A stretch of DNA of 64,000 bases, taken from NCBI RefSeq assembly GCF_003073375.1, contig NZ_CP029002.1, forward strand, positions 2,032,001 through 2,096,000. The letters run 5' to 3'. The DNA is from Lysinibacillus sp. 2017 (GTDB lineage Bacteria > Bacillota > Bacilli > Bacillales_A > Planococcaceae). The notes beneath the pieces were generated by a model. That model had not been told where the DNA came from, did no database searches, and saw only the letters and a list, made by a program, of their open reading frames with translations. Position 1 is the stretch's first letter. Each line of letters opens with the position of its first letter. Of this stretch, positions 1 through 7,753 are shown piece by piece. Both the position numbers and the translations under genes were made by a program.

Positions 1-93
1 TAACATTTGATAGCTAAAGGAGAATTTTCAATTCAAAAATTCAAGGAATAATAAAAATACACCGCTAGCAATATCGCTAACAGTGTATCAAGT

Positions 94-867
94 TTAATCG
101 GCCTGCATGCCACCATCTACATTGTATAAAGAACCCGTTACAAATGAGGCATTTTCAGATGCAAGGAAGTACACAATTTGTGCGACTTCACGTGGTGTAC
201 CAAATCGCCCTACTGGAATGGCTTGTTTAATGGCATCACCTGCTGCGTCTGGTTGGTCAGGTGCGATATTGGATTGGATTTCAGTAAGCATTTGTGTATC
301 AATCGCAGCCGGTGCTACTGCATTGACGCGAATTCCGCTTGCAGCTGCTTCTAAAGCGGCTGTTTTTGTCAAGCCTGCAACTGCGTGCTTCGATGCGATA
401 TAGCCTGCCATCCCCGCCGATCCTATATATGCTGCGTTCGATGCGGTGTTAATAATGCTGCCGCTCCCCTGCTTTTCCATTTGACGAATTACATGCTTCA
501 TCCCGAGGAAAACACCCGTTACGTTGATTTTCATAAGTAGATCAAATTGCTGTTGCTCTAAATCTTTAATCATTTTAAACGGTCCACTAATGCCTGCATT
601 GTTAAAAAACACATTAATCGCACCAAATTTATCGACCGTCTCTCGCACATAGCGTTCCACATCTTGCTCATTTGTTACATCTGCGGTAATTGTATGCAAA
701 GTCCCTTTCGCAACTGGTAATGTTTGCACTGCTTCGTCCAGTGCCTGTTGTTTCAAATCAACTAACACAACGGTTGCTCCATTTTCCAAAAACAATTCCG
801 CTGTCGCTTTCCCAATTCCGCCTGCACCACCTGTAATTAACACAACTTGCTTATCCAAAATCTTCAC
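94..867 (-). CDS. SDR family NAD(P)-dependent oxidoreductase
   Basis: Classical short-chain dehydrogenase/reductase of 257 residues, the usual length. The Rossmann glycine motif TGGAGGIG lies at residues 12-19, with an acidic Asp37 after the second strand that favours NAD over NADP. NNAG is at 89-92, and the catalytic Ser143, Tyr156 and Lys160 (YxxxK) are all present. The C-terminal VDGG typical of the family is intact. A G-rich ribosome site precedes the ATG. Substrate cannot be told from sequence; relatives are annotated as 3-oxoacyl-ACP, glucose or secondary-alcohol dehydrogenases. It appears monocistronic. Two further SDRs (19151-19885 and 22812-23594) lie in this window but are not close copies. 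Confidence 0.9.
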   Translation of the reverse strand: MKILDKQVVLITGGAGGIGKATAELFLENGATVVLVDLKQQALDEAVQTLPVAKGTLHTITADVTNEQDVERYVRETVDKFGAINVFFNNAGISGPFKMIKDLEQQQFDLLMKINVTGVFLGMKHVIRQMEKQGSGSIINTASNAAYIGSAGMAGYIASKHAVAGLTKTAALEAAASGIRVNAVAPAAIDTQMLTEIQSNIAPDQPDAAGDAIKQAIPVGRFGTPREVAQIVYFLASENASFVTGSLYNVDGGMQAD

Positions 868-991
868 CCTTTCTCCATTTAATAATTAAATTATAGAAAA
901 AATAGGTATTATAAAGCAAATAATATATTTTAAGAGAATTTATCGTTCGAATATCAAACAATGGAGTACATTCTAAATATATTTGAAAGTT

Positions 992-1031
992 AGAAAGCCA
1001 TAAATGGTGATTACAGCATTTATGGCTTTCT
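992..1031. terminator. 15-bp perfect hairpin, probable terminator
   Basis: Arms 992-1006 and 1017-1031 pair perfectly around a 10-nt loop. The plus side continues in TTTTA and the minus side in a mixed CT-rich tail. It lies 3' of the minus-strand membrane gene at 1133-1672 and upstream of the SDR, so it could end transcription of the former. Confidence 0.6.
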
Positions 1032-1132
1032 TTTATCCTAAAACTAGGTTAGGAAACGATATGAAGTTTTTTTAAAAATTTCTCGTTGCACTAACGAAAT
1101 CACTACTTTATAGGAAAAGGTCTATTTTCTTA

Positions 1133-1672
1133 TTATGTCTCTATGTTTATCATAATAACAAAGACTGCCACTACGATTAGAAATGCTATGATCACTGTTA
1201 ACCAGCTAATTTTCACCTTTTTTAATAAACGGTCCACAATATAGAATACGGTCGCCGAAACGATCCCAAACACTTGAAATACTGCGCCACAGCAAAAATG
1301 AAGGATGAAAGAAGCAATTTCACGAGAACGAGGTTTTTTAAAAATGTCCTTACTGAGCCAGTCACTAAAGAAGGAAGCAAGAACGCCGTATGTAAGTGCA
1401 AACATCATGTTTAAATAAAATAAACTAAAAAAACCGTTTATATTGAAGCCACCAAACATTGAAAAGATCAGTGTAAATATCAAACTACTAACCATAGCTG
1501 TTAATAGTTTTCTTTTTAGAAGTATCGAAATTGTAAAAATCCCCTCTCTTATTTGTTTTAAAATCTCATAACAAGCATTCTCAAAAATAGCTTTAAACTC
1601 TATTTCATTTTCACGGCCAAGGCTCGCGTAAGCACTGTACTTAATCACTCTTGAGGTAATAAATGTGCTCAT
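1133..1672 (-). CDS. Multi-pass membrane protein of unknown function
   Basis: 179 residues. A polar N-terminus of about 55 residues is followed by four to five hydrophobic segments (roughly 58-75, 80-105, 120-145 and 155-177), with a cluster of basic residues between them. I do not recognise a family. No catalytic or metal-binding pattern is visible, although a CC pair sits in the third hydrophobic segment. It is alone on its strand, and a strong hairpin follows it. Base composition is like the neighbours. Probably a genuine integral membrane protein; the ATG start is the only good one. Confidence 0.6.
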   Translation of the reverse strand: MSTFITSRVIKYSAYASLGRENEIEFKAIFENACYEILKQIREGIFTISILLKRKLLTAMVSSLIFTLIFSMFGGFNINGFFSLFYLNMMFALTYGVLASFFSDWLSKDIFKKPRSREIASFILHFCCGAVFQVFGIVSATVFYIVDRLLKKVKISWLTVIIAFLIVVAVFVIMINIET

Positions 1673-1754
1673 TATGAGTTCGGATTGTATATTGCGATAA
1701 CATTACAAATTATACTATCTTTAGTAGGTGGAAAAAAAGGGGAGTTTTAATTTA

Positions 1755-1862
1755 ATGACAATAAAGTTCGATAAAAGAGCATTTATAATACCTCTATGTA
1801 TACTAATCATCTGGTTATTTGTACCGGGTGCGGCAAATTGCATTAGTAAAGGCTTTAAATAA
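1755..1862 (+). CDS. Small single-pass membrane peptide (35 aa)
   Basis: Short open frame starting at ATG 1755, eight to ten bases after the strong ribosome site AAGGGGAG. The peptide has a basic N-terminus (KFDKR), one hydrophobic stretch of about 17 residues (IIPLCILIIWLFVPG) and a short polar tail ending GFK. This is the shape of a small membrane protein. No family is recognised. A terminator-like hairpin at 1920-1951 follows. Support rests on the ribosome site and hydrophobic profile only. Confidence 0.5.
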   Translation: MTIKFDKRAFIIPLCILIIWLFVPGAANCISKGFK

Positions 1863-1919
1863 AGTTTAATTATTTGTCATTCAATCTACTAATTGTTTAA
1901 AGTGCAAACGCATAAAAAT

Positions 1920-1951
1920 GAGCCATAGAAGTCAAGCTACTTCCCTGGCTC
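1920..1951 (+). terminator. Terminator hairpin, repeat family A copy 1
   Basis: Imperfect palindrome: arm 1920-1932 (GAGCCATAGAAGT) pairs with 1939-1951 (ACTTCCCTGGCTC), followed by TTTTAATTA. Sequence-similar hairpins recur at about 5576-5614 and 15061-15098. Confidence 0.65.
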
Positions 1952-2229
1952 TTTTAATTAAATTTTATTATCTGCTATCTAGTACTTTTAAATCTCTCTC
2001 CAATTGTTCTCGAACTATTTTCGTAATTCAACCTTACACTTATAATCCACAGCCATTCATTTTAGAATAACATCATCCGTAAGAAACGCTATTATAAATG
2101 TTGGACACAACTTATGCTGTAATTATAGTGTCAATGAAAATGCACCCTAAGCGAGATTGAACTAAAGCCACCCTTAGTTCAATAAGGGCTATTAAATTTT
2201 TTCAATCAAATTAACAGGAAGTAAAGTAG

Positions 2230-2409
2230 CTATTCAAATAACTTCGACAACAAAACTGCAACGAATGGTCCAATTACTGTAAATCCAATAAATAATGCAA
2301 TAAACTTCATAGGTTTAGATAAGGCTTGTGGTGATTCGTTTAATTCATCTAATTTTTGATTTATTTTCTTTAGTTCTAATAAAATTTCTTTATTCAATTC
2401 TTCTGACAT
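2230..2409 (-). CDS. Small protein with coiled coil and C-terminal TM helix
   Basis: 59 residues from the ATG at 2409, chosen because GGGGGAGGGG lies just upstream; a longer reading to 2454 would place the ribosome site inside the gene. Residues 2-25 form a charged amphipathic helix (EELNKEILLELKKINQKLDEL) and residues 35-57 a hydrophobic segment rich in F, I, V and G. The pattern resembles small XhlA-like or DUF-type membrane-anchored peptides of Bacillales, but no family can be assigned. No partner gene is adjacent. Confidence 0.55.
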   Translation of the reverse strand: MSEELNKEILLELKKINQKLDELNESPQALSKPMKFIALFIGFTVIGPFVAVLLSKLFE

Positions 2410-2826
2410 CCTTAATACCCCTCCCCCAAAACATCCATTACCATTATAAACCAATTATAGACAATGTCCTTATTTTTCTTATACAACAAAGTTGCGTCGT
2501 TAGTTGAACAAGCAAGTTACAAATTGCAACTTTTTATCACCAAAATACTTTCAAAATGGTATGTCGACCAAAATAAAGTTGGAAACATAAATATTAACAA
2601 AAGTGAAGCGCAATTTTTGTCAAAAATATATTCAGAGGCGAAAACAATGAGGTTATTTTCTATAAAAACAGCTACAAACACTGATTTCACAGTATTTTTC
2701 GCTGTTTGAAATGTTCCCAAGATTGAAGTAACCCCTAGAAAAACAATTGCAGGTTGCAAATGCAATTACCAATGTCAACATAGTAATAATGGCTTTCCAC
2801 ACAATAGATGAGGTTTTGTAATTCCT

Positions 2827-2993
2827 CTAACTCATACAGCTTTTAAATTTGATTTTAGAATAATCTATTTCCATATAAATTTCCGAAAGAAACTTTCCGT
2901 CAATTGTGCCTTTTTTAAAAAGCATTGCAGGAGTATCAAATTCTTGAGTAAAGGAATCTTTAACTCGGGTAAGATAACATTTATTTGGAACCT
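2827..2993 (-). pseudogene. C-terminal remnant of an unidentified protein
   Basis: A minus-strand frame stays open for about 50 residues up to a TAG at 2827 and reads like real protein (QVPNKCYLTRVKDSFTQEF at its upstream end, then DTPAMLFKKGTIDGKF). It has no start codon or ribosome site and is cut by a stop near 2998, exactly where a plus-strand GNAT-like remnant begins. I read it as the 3' end of a gene truncated by rearrangement. Family unknown. Confidence 0.4.
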
Positions 2994-2996
2994 GAC

Positions 2997-3062
2997 TTGT
3001 TTAAAGATCAAAACTTAATAATTCGTCCAATAGAAGAAAAGGATTTACAACGTATTTGCTAA
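2997..3062 (+). pseudogene. N-terminal remnant of a GNAT acetyltransferase
   Basis: The 21-residue frame LFKDQNLIIRPIEEKDLQRI ends at a stop at 3060-3062. The run LIIRPIEEKDLQRI is a typical first strand and helix of a GNAT acetyltransferase. Nothing downstream continues it. It abuts the opposite-strand remnant at 2827-2993, suggesting a deletion or recombination junction. Confidence 0.4.
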
Positions 3063-3118
3063 GACCATCATATACTAGTCTTAGCTGTACCTTCAGTTTC
3101 AATGAAAGAGTGGTGAAT

Positions 3119-3403
3119 ATGTTGGATAAGATTTTTAATATAAGCAAATTCTTTCTTTTGTTTTTTGCCATTCTTGCTTTTATAATGATGATTAAAAGCC
3201 GAAATGGTAACTATTTGTTATATTCAAATATAATCTTTATAATTGCTTTTATTTCATTTATTTTGTTTGGTATTAAAGAATTTCAGAATAATAGAAAGAA
3301 AAGTGCTATATTACTTTTTGTGGTGTCTTTACTTCTGTTAGCCTTACCAATTTATAATATCTTTTTAAGAGAAGAATTAACTGTAATGAATAGTTTAATT
3401 TAA
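3119..3403 (+). CDS. Small membrane protein (94 aa), unknown function
   Basis: From ATG 3119, preceded by a GAGTGGTG-type ribosome site. Three hydrophobic segments (about residues 10-27, 34-52 and 62-80) are separated by short basic loops (KSRNGN and KEFQNNRKK), and the C-terminus is short and polar. I chose this start over the longer frame from 3056 because the upstream codons read as non-coding. Resembles many small DUF-type Bacillales membrane proteins. A hairpin terminator follows at 3517-3548. Confidence 0.55.
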   Translation: MLDKIFNISKFFLLFFAILAFIMMIKSRNGNYLLYSNIIFIIAFISFILFGIKEFQNNRKKSAILLFVVSLLLLALPIYNIFLREELTVMNSLI

Positions 3404-3516
3404 AATAAAAGGCATCTTTAACGTTACCATTTCCCAGCGCTACCTTCTTTTGGCGGTACTGATTAATCATATCGTGAACTTCTTCTGCGCCGCTCCTTTA
3501 ATTATGCAAGAGGTAT

Positions 3517-3548
3517 ACCGTAGTGCTTGTACTCGCTGCGGTTTTTTG
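3517..3548 (+). terminator. Rho-independent terminator
   Basis: Stem ACCGTAGTG / CGCTGCGGT (3517-3525 with 3534-3542, two G-U pairs) followed by a T6 run. It probably ends the transcript of the 94-aa membrane protein; no other plus-strand gene is near. The rest of 3404-3516 has no supported gene. Confidence 0.6.
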
Positions 3549-3670
3549 TATAGCTATGCCTAATGTAACCCCTTATTAGAGAGTTCTTTATTTTGTAAAT
3601 TTCATTTATTCTCTGCATATACTGTATTTAAAGCACTTTTTACATTCCTAATTATGAGGAGGATTTAACC

Positions 3671-3937
3671 ATTAGTGATAATAAAAACAAATCCACTCAA
3701 CCCTCTGATTCAATAGATATTTACATTGCTAGACTTACTTTTATTTCAGCAACTATCGTTACACTTGGAGATGGTTTAGCTGCATTGGCTGCAGGTCTTG
3801 CCCTACAAGAATTGGAAAAATCAAACAATGAAAATACACAAAGCCAATATGATCAAACAGAACAGTTAGACTCAACACAAAAGCAGATTGACTATTTAAT
3901 AAGGGAATTAAAACACATCAAAAAAATTATTAGTTAA
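3671..3937 (+). CDS. 88-aa paralogue of 6722-6988 with apparent ATT start
   Basis: An open frame of 88 codons aligns end to end with the protein at 6722-6988. Both begin with a short Asn/Lys/Ser-rich stretch and then S-D-S-x-D-I-x-x-A-R-L. Both carry a hydrophobic centre with a G-x-G-L motif, then a QSQYDQ segment and the same ending KHIKKIIS or KQIKKIIS. At the position where the paralogue uses GTG this gene has ATT, eight bases after a perfect GAGGAGG at 3656-3662. No ATG, GTG or TTG exists in frame nearby. It is either a rare ATT-initiated gene or one that lost its start. Function unknown; one membrane-like segment of about 25 residues is followed by an amphipathic helix. Confidence 0.6.
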   Translation: MSDNKNKSTQPSDSIDIYIARLTFISATIVTLGDGLAALAAGLALQELEKSNNENTQSQYDQTEQLDSTQKQIDYLIRELKHIKKIIS

Positions 3938-4151
3938 GAAAGGTGTGACTATTTCGCCCATCTTGGCCTTACAGGACATCAATCTTCTCCCCAAATAACT
4001 GAGACATTACCAACTCATGAAAAGCACCAATATTTATGTATGTGGCTGTTGTGAATTGCGACAACTGGAATACATGGTCTTTAGGTATTGCTAAAAATAC
4101 ACTGTCGGAAATAATCCAATAGTTAAATTGTGAAAATTGAAGGATTTAATT

Positions 4152-4676
4152 TTAAAAAGGAAACTCATTCAATTTAGTCTGTGTTATTTTATTTTCTTTC
4201 CAATCCTCATAAATAGATGCATATAACACCGTATCTGAAATTGTACCGTTTTCATTTTCCCAAGCTTTTCGTAAGTAACCTTCCTTAACAAAACCCGCAT
4301 TTGTAAAGCATTTTCTCATTGCTATATTGTCAGCTCTTGTATAGCCTTCAATGCGAAGCTTATTTTTTTCACCATAAAGATAATCCTTTAGCCAAAGTAA
4401 AGATTTTACACCAATCCCTTTGCCACGTGCCTTTTCAGTCAAACGAAGATCAAATAGTGGAATTGTATCCTCAATGTCGTCAATAATGATAATGCCTACT
4501 TTTTGCTCATCTAAAATAACCCAAAATGTCTCTCTACCATCAGCATAGTAGCCTCTCTCCACAGCACCTTTAATTACTGTCCTATTTAAATTTTGATTCG
4601 AATGGAAGGGCCACGTGTTAAAACATAATAAATCTAGTAACTCTTCATTTTCATCCTTGAACTTTCGTATTTTCAA
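4152..4676 (-). CDS. GNAT family N-acetyltransferase
   Basis: About 174 residues from a TTG at 4676 that follows an AGAGGTGA ribosome site; a longer frame to 4724 exists but its extra residues are not family-like. The acetyl-CoA binding motif is clear (RLTEKARGKGIGVKSLLWL, motif A with the R/Q-x-x-G-x-G/A pattern), preceded by a strand-rich region and followed by the motif B NIAMRKCFTNAGFVKEGYLR. It resembles the RimJ/RimL branch. Target unknown. Monocistronic. Confidence 0.8.
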   Translation of the reverse strand: MKIRKFKDENEELLDLLCFNTWPFHSNQNLNRTVIKGAVERGYYADGRETFWVILDEQKVGIIIIDDIEDTIPLFDLRLTEKARGKGIGVKSLLWLKDYLYGEKNKLRIEGYTRADNIAMRKCFTNAGFVKEGYLRKAWENENGTISDTVLYASIYEDWKENKITQTKLNEFPF

Positions 4677-4951
4677 TAAAATCACCTCTATTATTGTTGT
4701 TCTTAATGATTGATTTGAAAACAATCTCTCCGTTACCAGGCCTGTTCTATCGGCTATTTCTTACGCTAATTTCAATTTGCATGAACCATGAAACTAGAAC
4801 ATTCAATTTAAAACCATGTAACTTCCCCTTCCAAAAATTTATTTTTTATAATTTCTAGATTCATTACAATTATTCCTTCCTACCGTTTACAATATTAACA
4901 GCAAATACTTCCACACCATCTAAATAACAATTTAAAGGATGATACGAAACT

Positions 4952-5461
4952 ATGAAAATTCGTCTTACTGACTATAGTGCACATTGGTCTCAAATGTTCC
5001 AGATTGAAGCAGAATTTCTTAAAACAATATTTGGCGAAGAGATAATCAAATGTGAGCATTTTGGATCTACATCAGTTCATGGAATGAAAGCAAAACCTGT
5101 AATTGATATGATGTGTATCGTTAAGTCCATAGAGAAAGTTGATCTATTCAATAATCATATGAAGGATCTTGGCTATGATGTTGCTTGGGAATGGGGTATT
5201 ACAGGTAGAAGGTTATTTAGAAAAGGTGGAGAGAACAGAACGCACCATATCCATTTTTATCAACTTGATAATCCCGAGATTAAACGACATTTGATTTTTC
5301 GAGATTATCTGAGATCTCACCCTCAAGAAGTGACCAAGTATAGTTGTTTCAAAGAAGAGTTAGCTCAACGCTACGATTCTACAAGTCATTACAGTCCAGC
5401 AAAAAAGAGATTTGTAAGTGATATGGAACAAAAGGCACTCAACTGGTTTTCAGAAAGTTAG
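4952..5461 (+). CDS. GrpB family protein (UPF0157, nucleotidyltransferase fold)
   Basis: 169 residues, full length for the family. The conserved block EHFGSTSVHGMKAKPVIDMM, here near residues 36-55, is the hallmark and corresponds to the GS...D nucleotidyltransferase core. Later conserved parts (THHIHFYQ, RDYLRSHPQEVTKYSCFK) are present. Family members lack a proven reaction; GrpB was named from a Gram-positive locus and is often predicted to transfer nucleotides. A second GrpB member lies at 28820-29353. ATG start with AAAGGATG upstream. Confidence 0.85.
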   Translation: MKIRLTDYSAHWSQMFQIEAEFLKTIFGEEIIKCEHFGSTSVHGMKAKPVIDMMCIVKSIEKVDLFNNHMKDLGYDVAWEWGITGRRLFRKGGENRTHHIHFYQLDNPEIKRHLIFRDYLRSHPQEVTKYSCFKEELAQRYDSTSHYSPAKKRFVSDMEQKALNWFSES

Positions 5462-5575
5462 ACTATTAAACGCATTTTTATTCCTATGAAACTAACTGGT
5501 TACTTAAATCAATGGGGCAAATTCCAAAATAATACGCATCAAACTACTAATTGGATATATTTTAAACGCGTAAAA

Positions 5576-5615
5576 AATGAGTCAGAGGAGACAATCTACT
5601 TCCTTGACTCATTTA
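5576..5615. terminator. Terminator-like hairpin, repeat family A copy 2
   Basis: AAATGAGTCA (5576-5585) pairs with TGACTCATTT (5605-5614), with further partial pairing inward (GAGGAG with CTTCCT). It shares the AACGCRTAAAAA lead-in and CTACTTCC core with the copy at 1920-1951. It sits between GrpB (plus) and the small minus-strand gene. Confidence 0.55.
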
Positions 5616-5711
5616 TAGAAATTTTAGATTATTTTACTCCATAATGTTTTCTGATTAATATCCTGCATCGATTTTCATAACTATCGGAATTTTCAACAAC
5701 TAATGAAATTC

Positions 5712-5876
5712 TCACTTTTTATTACGTGAATTATCTGATTGTTTCACTTGATTTGAATTTTTATATTGCTCTTCGGTTAGATCGTTTTCTTCACGGATAT
5801 CTAAATCGTCTGGGCTTAAATCGATTCCAAACTCTTCTTTCTCCCTTTCCTTTTTGTCGTCCCTCTTTTTTTGCAT
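5712..5876 (-). CDS. Small highly charged hydrophilic protein (54 aa)
   Basis: Starts at ATG 5876, seven to eight bases after GGAGGTGAAAATA. The N-terminal third is basic (QKKRDDKKEREKE), the middle acidic (DLSPDDLDIREENDLTEEQY) and the tail Asn/Lys-rich. No hydrophobic core, so probably unstructured. It neighbours and is divergent from the gamma-type spore protein gene, and size and composition would fit a minor forespore protein, but that is inference from context only. Unknown family. Confidence 0.55.
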   Translation of the reverse strand: MQKKRDDKKEREKEEFGIDLSPDDLDIREENDLTEEQYKNSNQVKQSDNSRNKK

Positions 5877-6041
5877 ATTATTTTCACCTCCACTAAATAA
5901 ATTAACCATTCAGGAAAAAGTAATTCATCCTTTAATGTCGTCTTTTTAGCATTTTTGGTTACTTCATCATTTTTTCAATTCAGCAACATCTAAGGATAAA
6001 AAATAATCTTCTGAACAGACTAAATTCAGGAGGTGAAATCC

Positions 6042-6536
6042 ATGCCAAATAATAATAACAAACAATACATTAATCAAATCAGACAAAAAATCCAACAAGC
6101 CGAAGCTAAAAAAAGTCAAGCTTCTGGGCGATTTGCATCTTCGAATTCAATGAACTCAATGAGCGAAGAATTCGGGAGTGACACTGATGTTAACCAAGTC
6201 AGACAACAACTCCAACAAGCCGAAGCTAAAAAGAGCCAATCTTCTGGTCAATTTGCATCTTCGAACTCAATGAGCTCAATGAACGCAGAATTCGGAAGTG
6301 ACACTAACGTTAACCAAGTAAAACAACAGCTCCAACAAGCCGAAGCTAAAAAGAGTCAATCTTCCGGTCAATTTGCATCTTCGAATTCAATGAACTCAAT
6401 GAGCTCAATGAACGCAGAATTCGGAAGTGACACTAACGTTAACCAAGTGAAACAACAACTCCAACAAGCCGAAGCTAAAAAGTATAAAGCTTCCGGTCAA
6501 TTTGCAAATAACAGTAACCAAAACAATAAAAATTAA
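6042..6536 (+). CDS. sspE: Gamma-type small acid-soluble spore protein
   Basis: 164 residues from ATG 6042, directly after a near-perfect AGGAGGTGAA ribosome site. The protein is built from four imperfect repeats of about 38 residues, each with a QQLQQAEAKKSQSSGQF-like helix, a Ser/Asn/Met-rich linker and AEFGSDTNVNQ. That is the signature of gamma-type SASP, stored in the forespore core and degraded by the GPR protease to supply amino acids at outgrowth. B. subtilis SspE has two to three repeats and about 84 residues, so this copy is long. The repeats are also nearly identical in DNA, implying recent unequal exchange. A strong terminator follows. Confidence 0.9.
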   Translation: MPNNNNKQYINQIRQKIQQAEAKKSQASGRFASSNSMNSMSEEFGSDTDVNQVRQQLQQAEAKKSQSSGQFASSNSMSSMNAEFGSDTNVNQVKQQLQQAEAKKSQSSGQFASSNSMNSMSSMNAEFGSDTNVNQVKQQLQQAEAKKYKASGQFANNSNQNNKN

Positions 6537-6550
6537 ATTGATTCACCCTA

Positions 6551-6582
6551 AACCGGCAATCATTATTCTGCCGGTTTTTTTA
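6551..6582 (+). terminator. Rho-independent terminator of the spore protein gene
   Basis: Stem AACCGGCA (6551-6558) with TGCCGGTT (6569-6576) followed by a T-rich run, 14 bases after the stop codon. Confidence 0.85.
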
Positions 6583-6721
6583 CATTTCACTCATCATATT
6601 CAAAAATTTTTTCAATTTGGAGCAATTAATAATTATTTATACTAATTCTTCTCATTTTCTCCCATTAAATTCATATGATTAAGTTAAGACACTTTATAGT
6701 TTATTGGTAGGAGGGAAAATA

Positions 6722-6988
6722 GTGAGCAACAAAAATAATAAATTAAAACAAAGCTCCGATTCTTTTGATATTCAAGTTGCTAGACTTGTATATATTGGCT
6801 CAACCATTTCTACATTAGGCGGTGGTTTACAAACTATTGCAGCAGCTTTGGCTTTAAGTGCATTAGAAAAAGCAAGTTCCGAAAGTTTTCAAAGCCAGTA
6901 TGATCAGTCAAAACAACCAGAGGATTTAGAAATGCAGATAGACTCTATAATAAAAGAATTAAAGCAAATAAAAAAAATTATTAGTTAA
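6722..6988 (+). CDS. 88-aa membrane-segment protein, paralogue of 3671-3937
   Basis: GTG start at 6722, six bases after TAGGAGGG; a longer TTG reading from 6704 would overlap that ribosome site. The N-terminus is polar (SNKNNKLKQSSDSFDIQ). Residues 20-48 form a hydrophobic, Gly/Ala/Ser/Thr-rich segment with STLGGGLQTIAAALALSAL. The remainder is a charged helix ending KQIKKIIS. A second copy of the same length with about half identical residues is at 3671-3937. I do not recognise the family. Proximity to the SASP gene hints at a sporulation or surface role, unproven. Confidence 0.7.
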   Translation: MSNKNNKLKQSSDSFDIQVARLVYIGSTISTLGGGLQTIAAALALSALEKASSESFQSQYDQSKQPEDLEMQIDSIIKELKQIKKIIS

Positions 6989-7033
6989 GAATTACTTTCA
7001 TACAAGTATTTCACATAGCAAAATGTTTAATAA

Positions 7034-7753
7034 CTATTCTGCCTTGTATACGCGCCCCAGTCTCCAGCGGCAAATTAAAAGTGCAAGGATGATTGTAATG
7101 AGTAACGGTGTGATGGACCAAAAATCCCATTCGCTGCTACTTAAATTGATAAAACCCCAAGTTGCTGGGAAAAGTTCTCCTATCAATCGCAGAACTTTTG
7201 GTAGCATATCCACAGAGAACATAATTCCTGAGAGCATTATGGATGGTAAAAAAATCACCTGTGACACCATTGTTAATTTCGACGTACTTTTCACCGTCAA
7301 CCCTAGTATTGTTCCAATGGAAAGTGAAGCAATGATGAAGATTTCAAGCGTTACAAAATACTTGAATAAATTTGTAGGTACACTCGCATCAAAAATTAGT
7401 TGAGCCACTATAAATAATAGCGTGCTCATTAGAGAGAGATGAATTAGTCCTGAAACAAAATTATTTACGATACCCGTCCATAAAGGTATCCCCCCAACTT
7501 TATATGCTTTTTTTATTTCACTATTATAAAGTTCAACGAGCGGTGTCGGTGTACCTAAAATCGCACCCATTGTTACACCAAAAACGGTCATCGATTGAAT
7601 GAGTGTTTGGTGAGCAGTTGGATCTATGGAAGTAAAAATGCCACTCATAAATATAAAGAACAAAAGTGGAATGATGTAGTATGTGAGAAGAATACCTCTA
7701 TCTCGAAAATCTAATCGCCATTGTAGACCGATACCATAAAGAAATGCGCTCAT
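7034..7753 (-). CDS. ABC-2 type transporter permease
   Basis: 239 residues with six predicted membrane segments, the usual architecture of an ABC-2 family exporter permease: TM1 near 25-45, then pairs around 55-75, 105-130, 135-155, 165-185 and 215-232. The region LPSIMLSGIMFSVDMLPKVLRLIGELFPATW matches the conserved ABC-2 segment before the last helix. Its start overlaps the end of the ATPase gene upstream by four bases (ATGA), so the two are translationally coupled. The complex would export a drug, lipid or peptide. Substrate unknown. Confidence 0.85.
   Translation of the reverse strand: MSAFLYGIGLQWRLDFRDRGILLTYYIIPLLFFIFMSGIFTSIDPTAHQTLIQSMTVFGVTMGAILGTPTPLVELYNSEIKKAYKVGGIPLWTGIVNNFVSGLIHLSLMSTLLFIVAQLIFDASVPTNLFKYFVTLEIFIIASLSIGTILGLTVKSTSKLTMVSQVIFLPSIMLSGIMFSVDMLPKVLRLIGELFPATWGFINLSSSEWDFWSITPLLITIILALLICRWRLGRVYKAE

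Noticed and set aside
2464-2765. Overlapping ORFs of about 80 residues on both strands
   Set aside because: No ribosome site, odd composition and mutual overlap. The minus strand near 2740-2830 shows a lipoprotein-like signal but too damaged to call.
3404-3516. Transposase remnant downstream of the 94-aa gene
   Set aside because: One minus-strand frame reads plausibly (AEEVHDMINQYRQKK) but no family match could be made.
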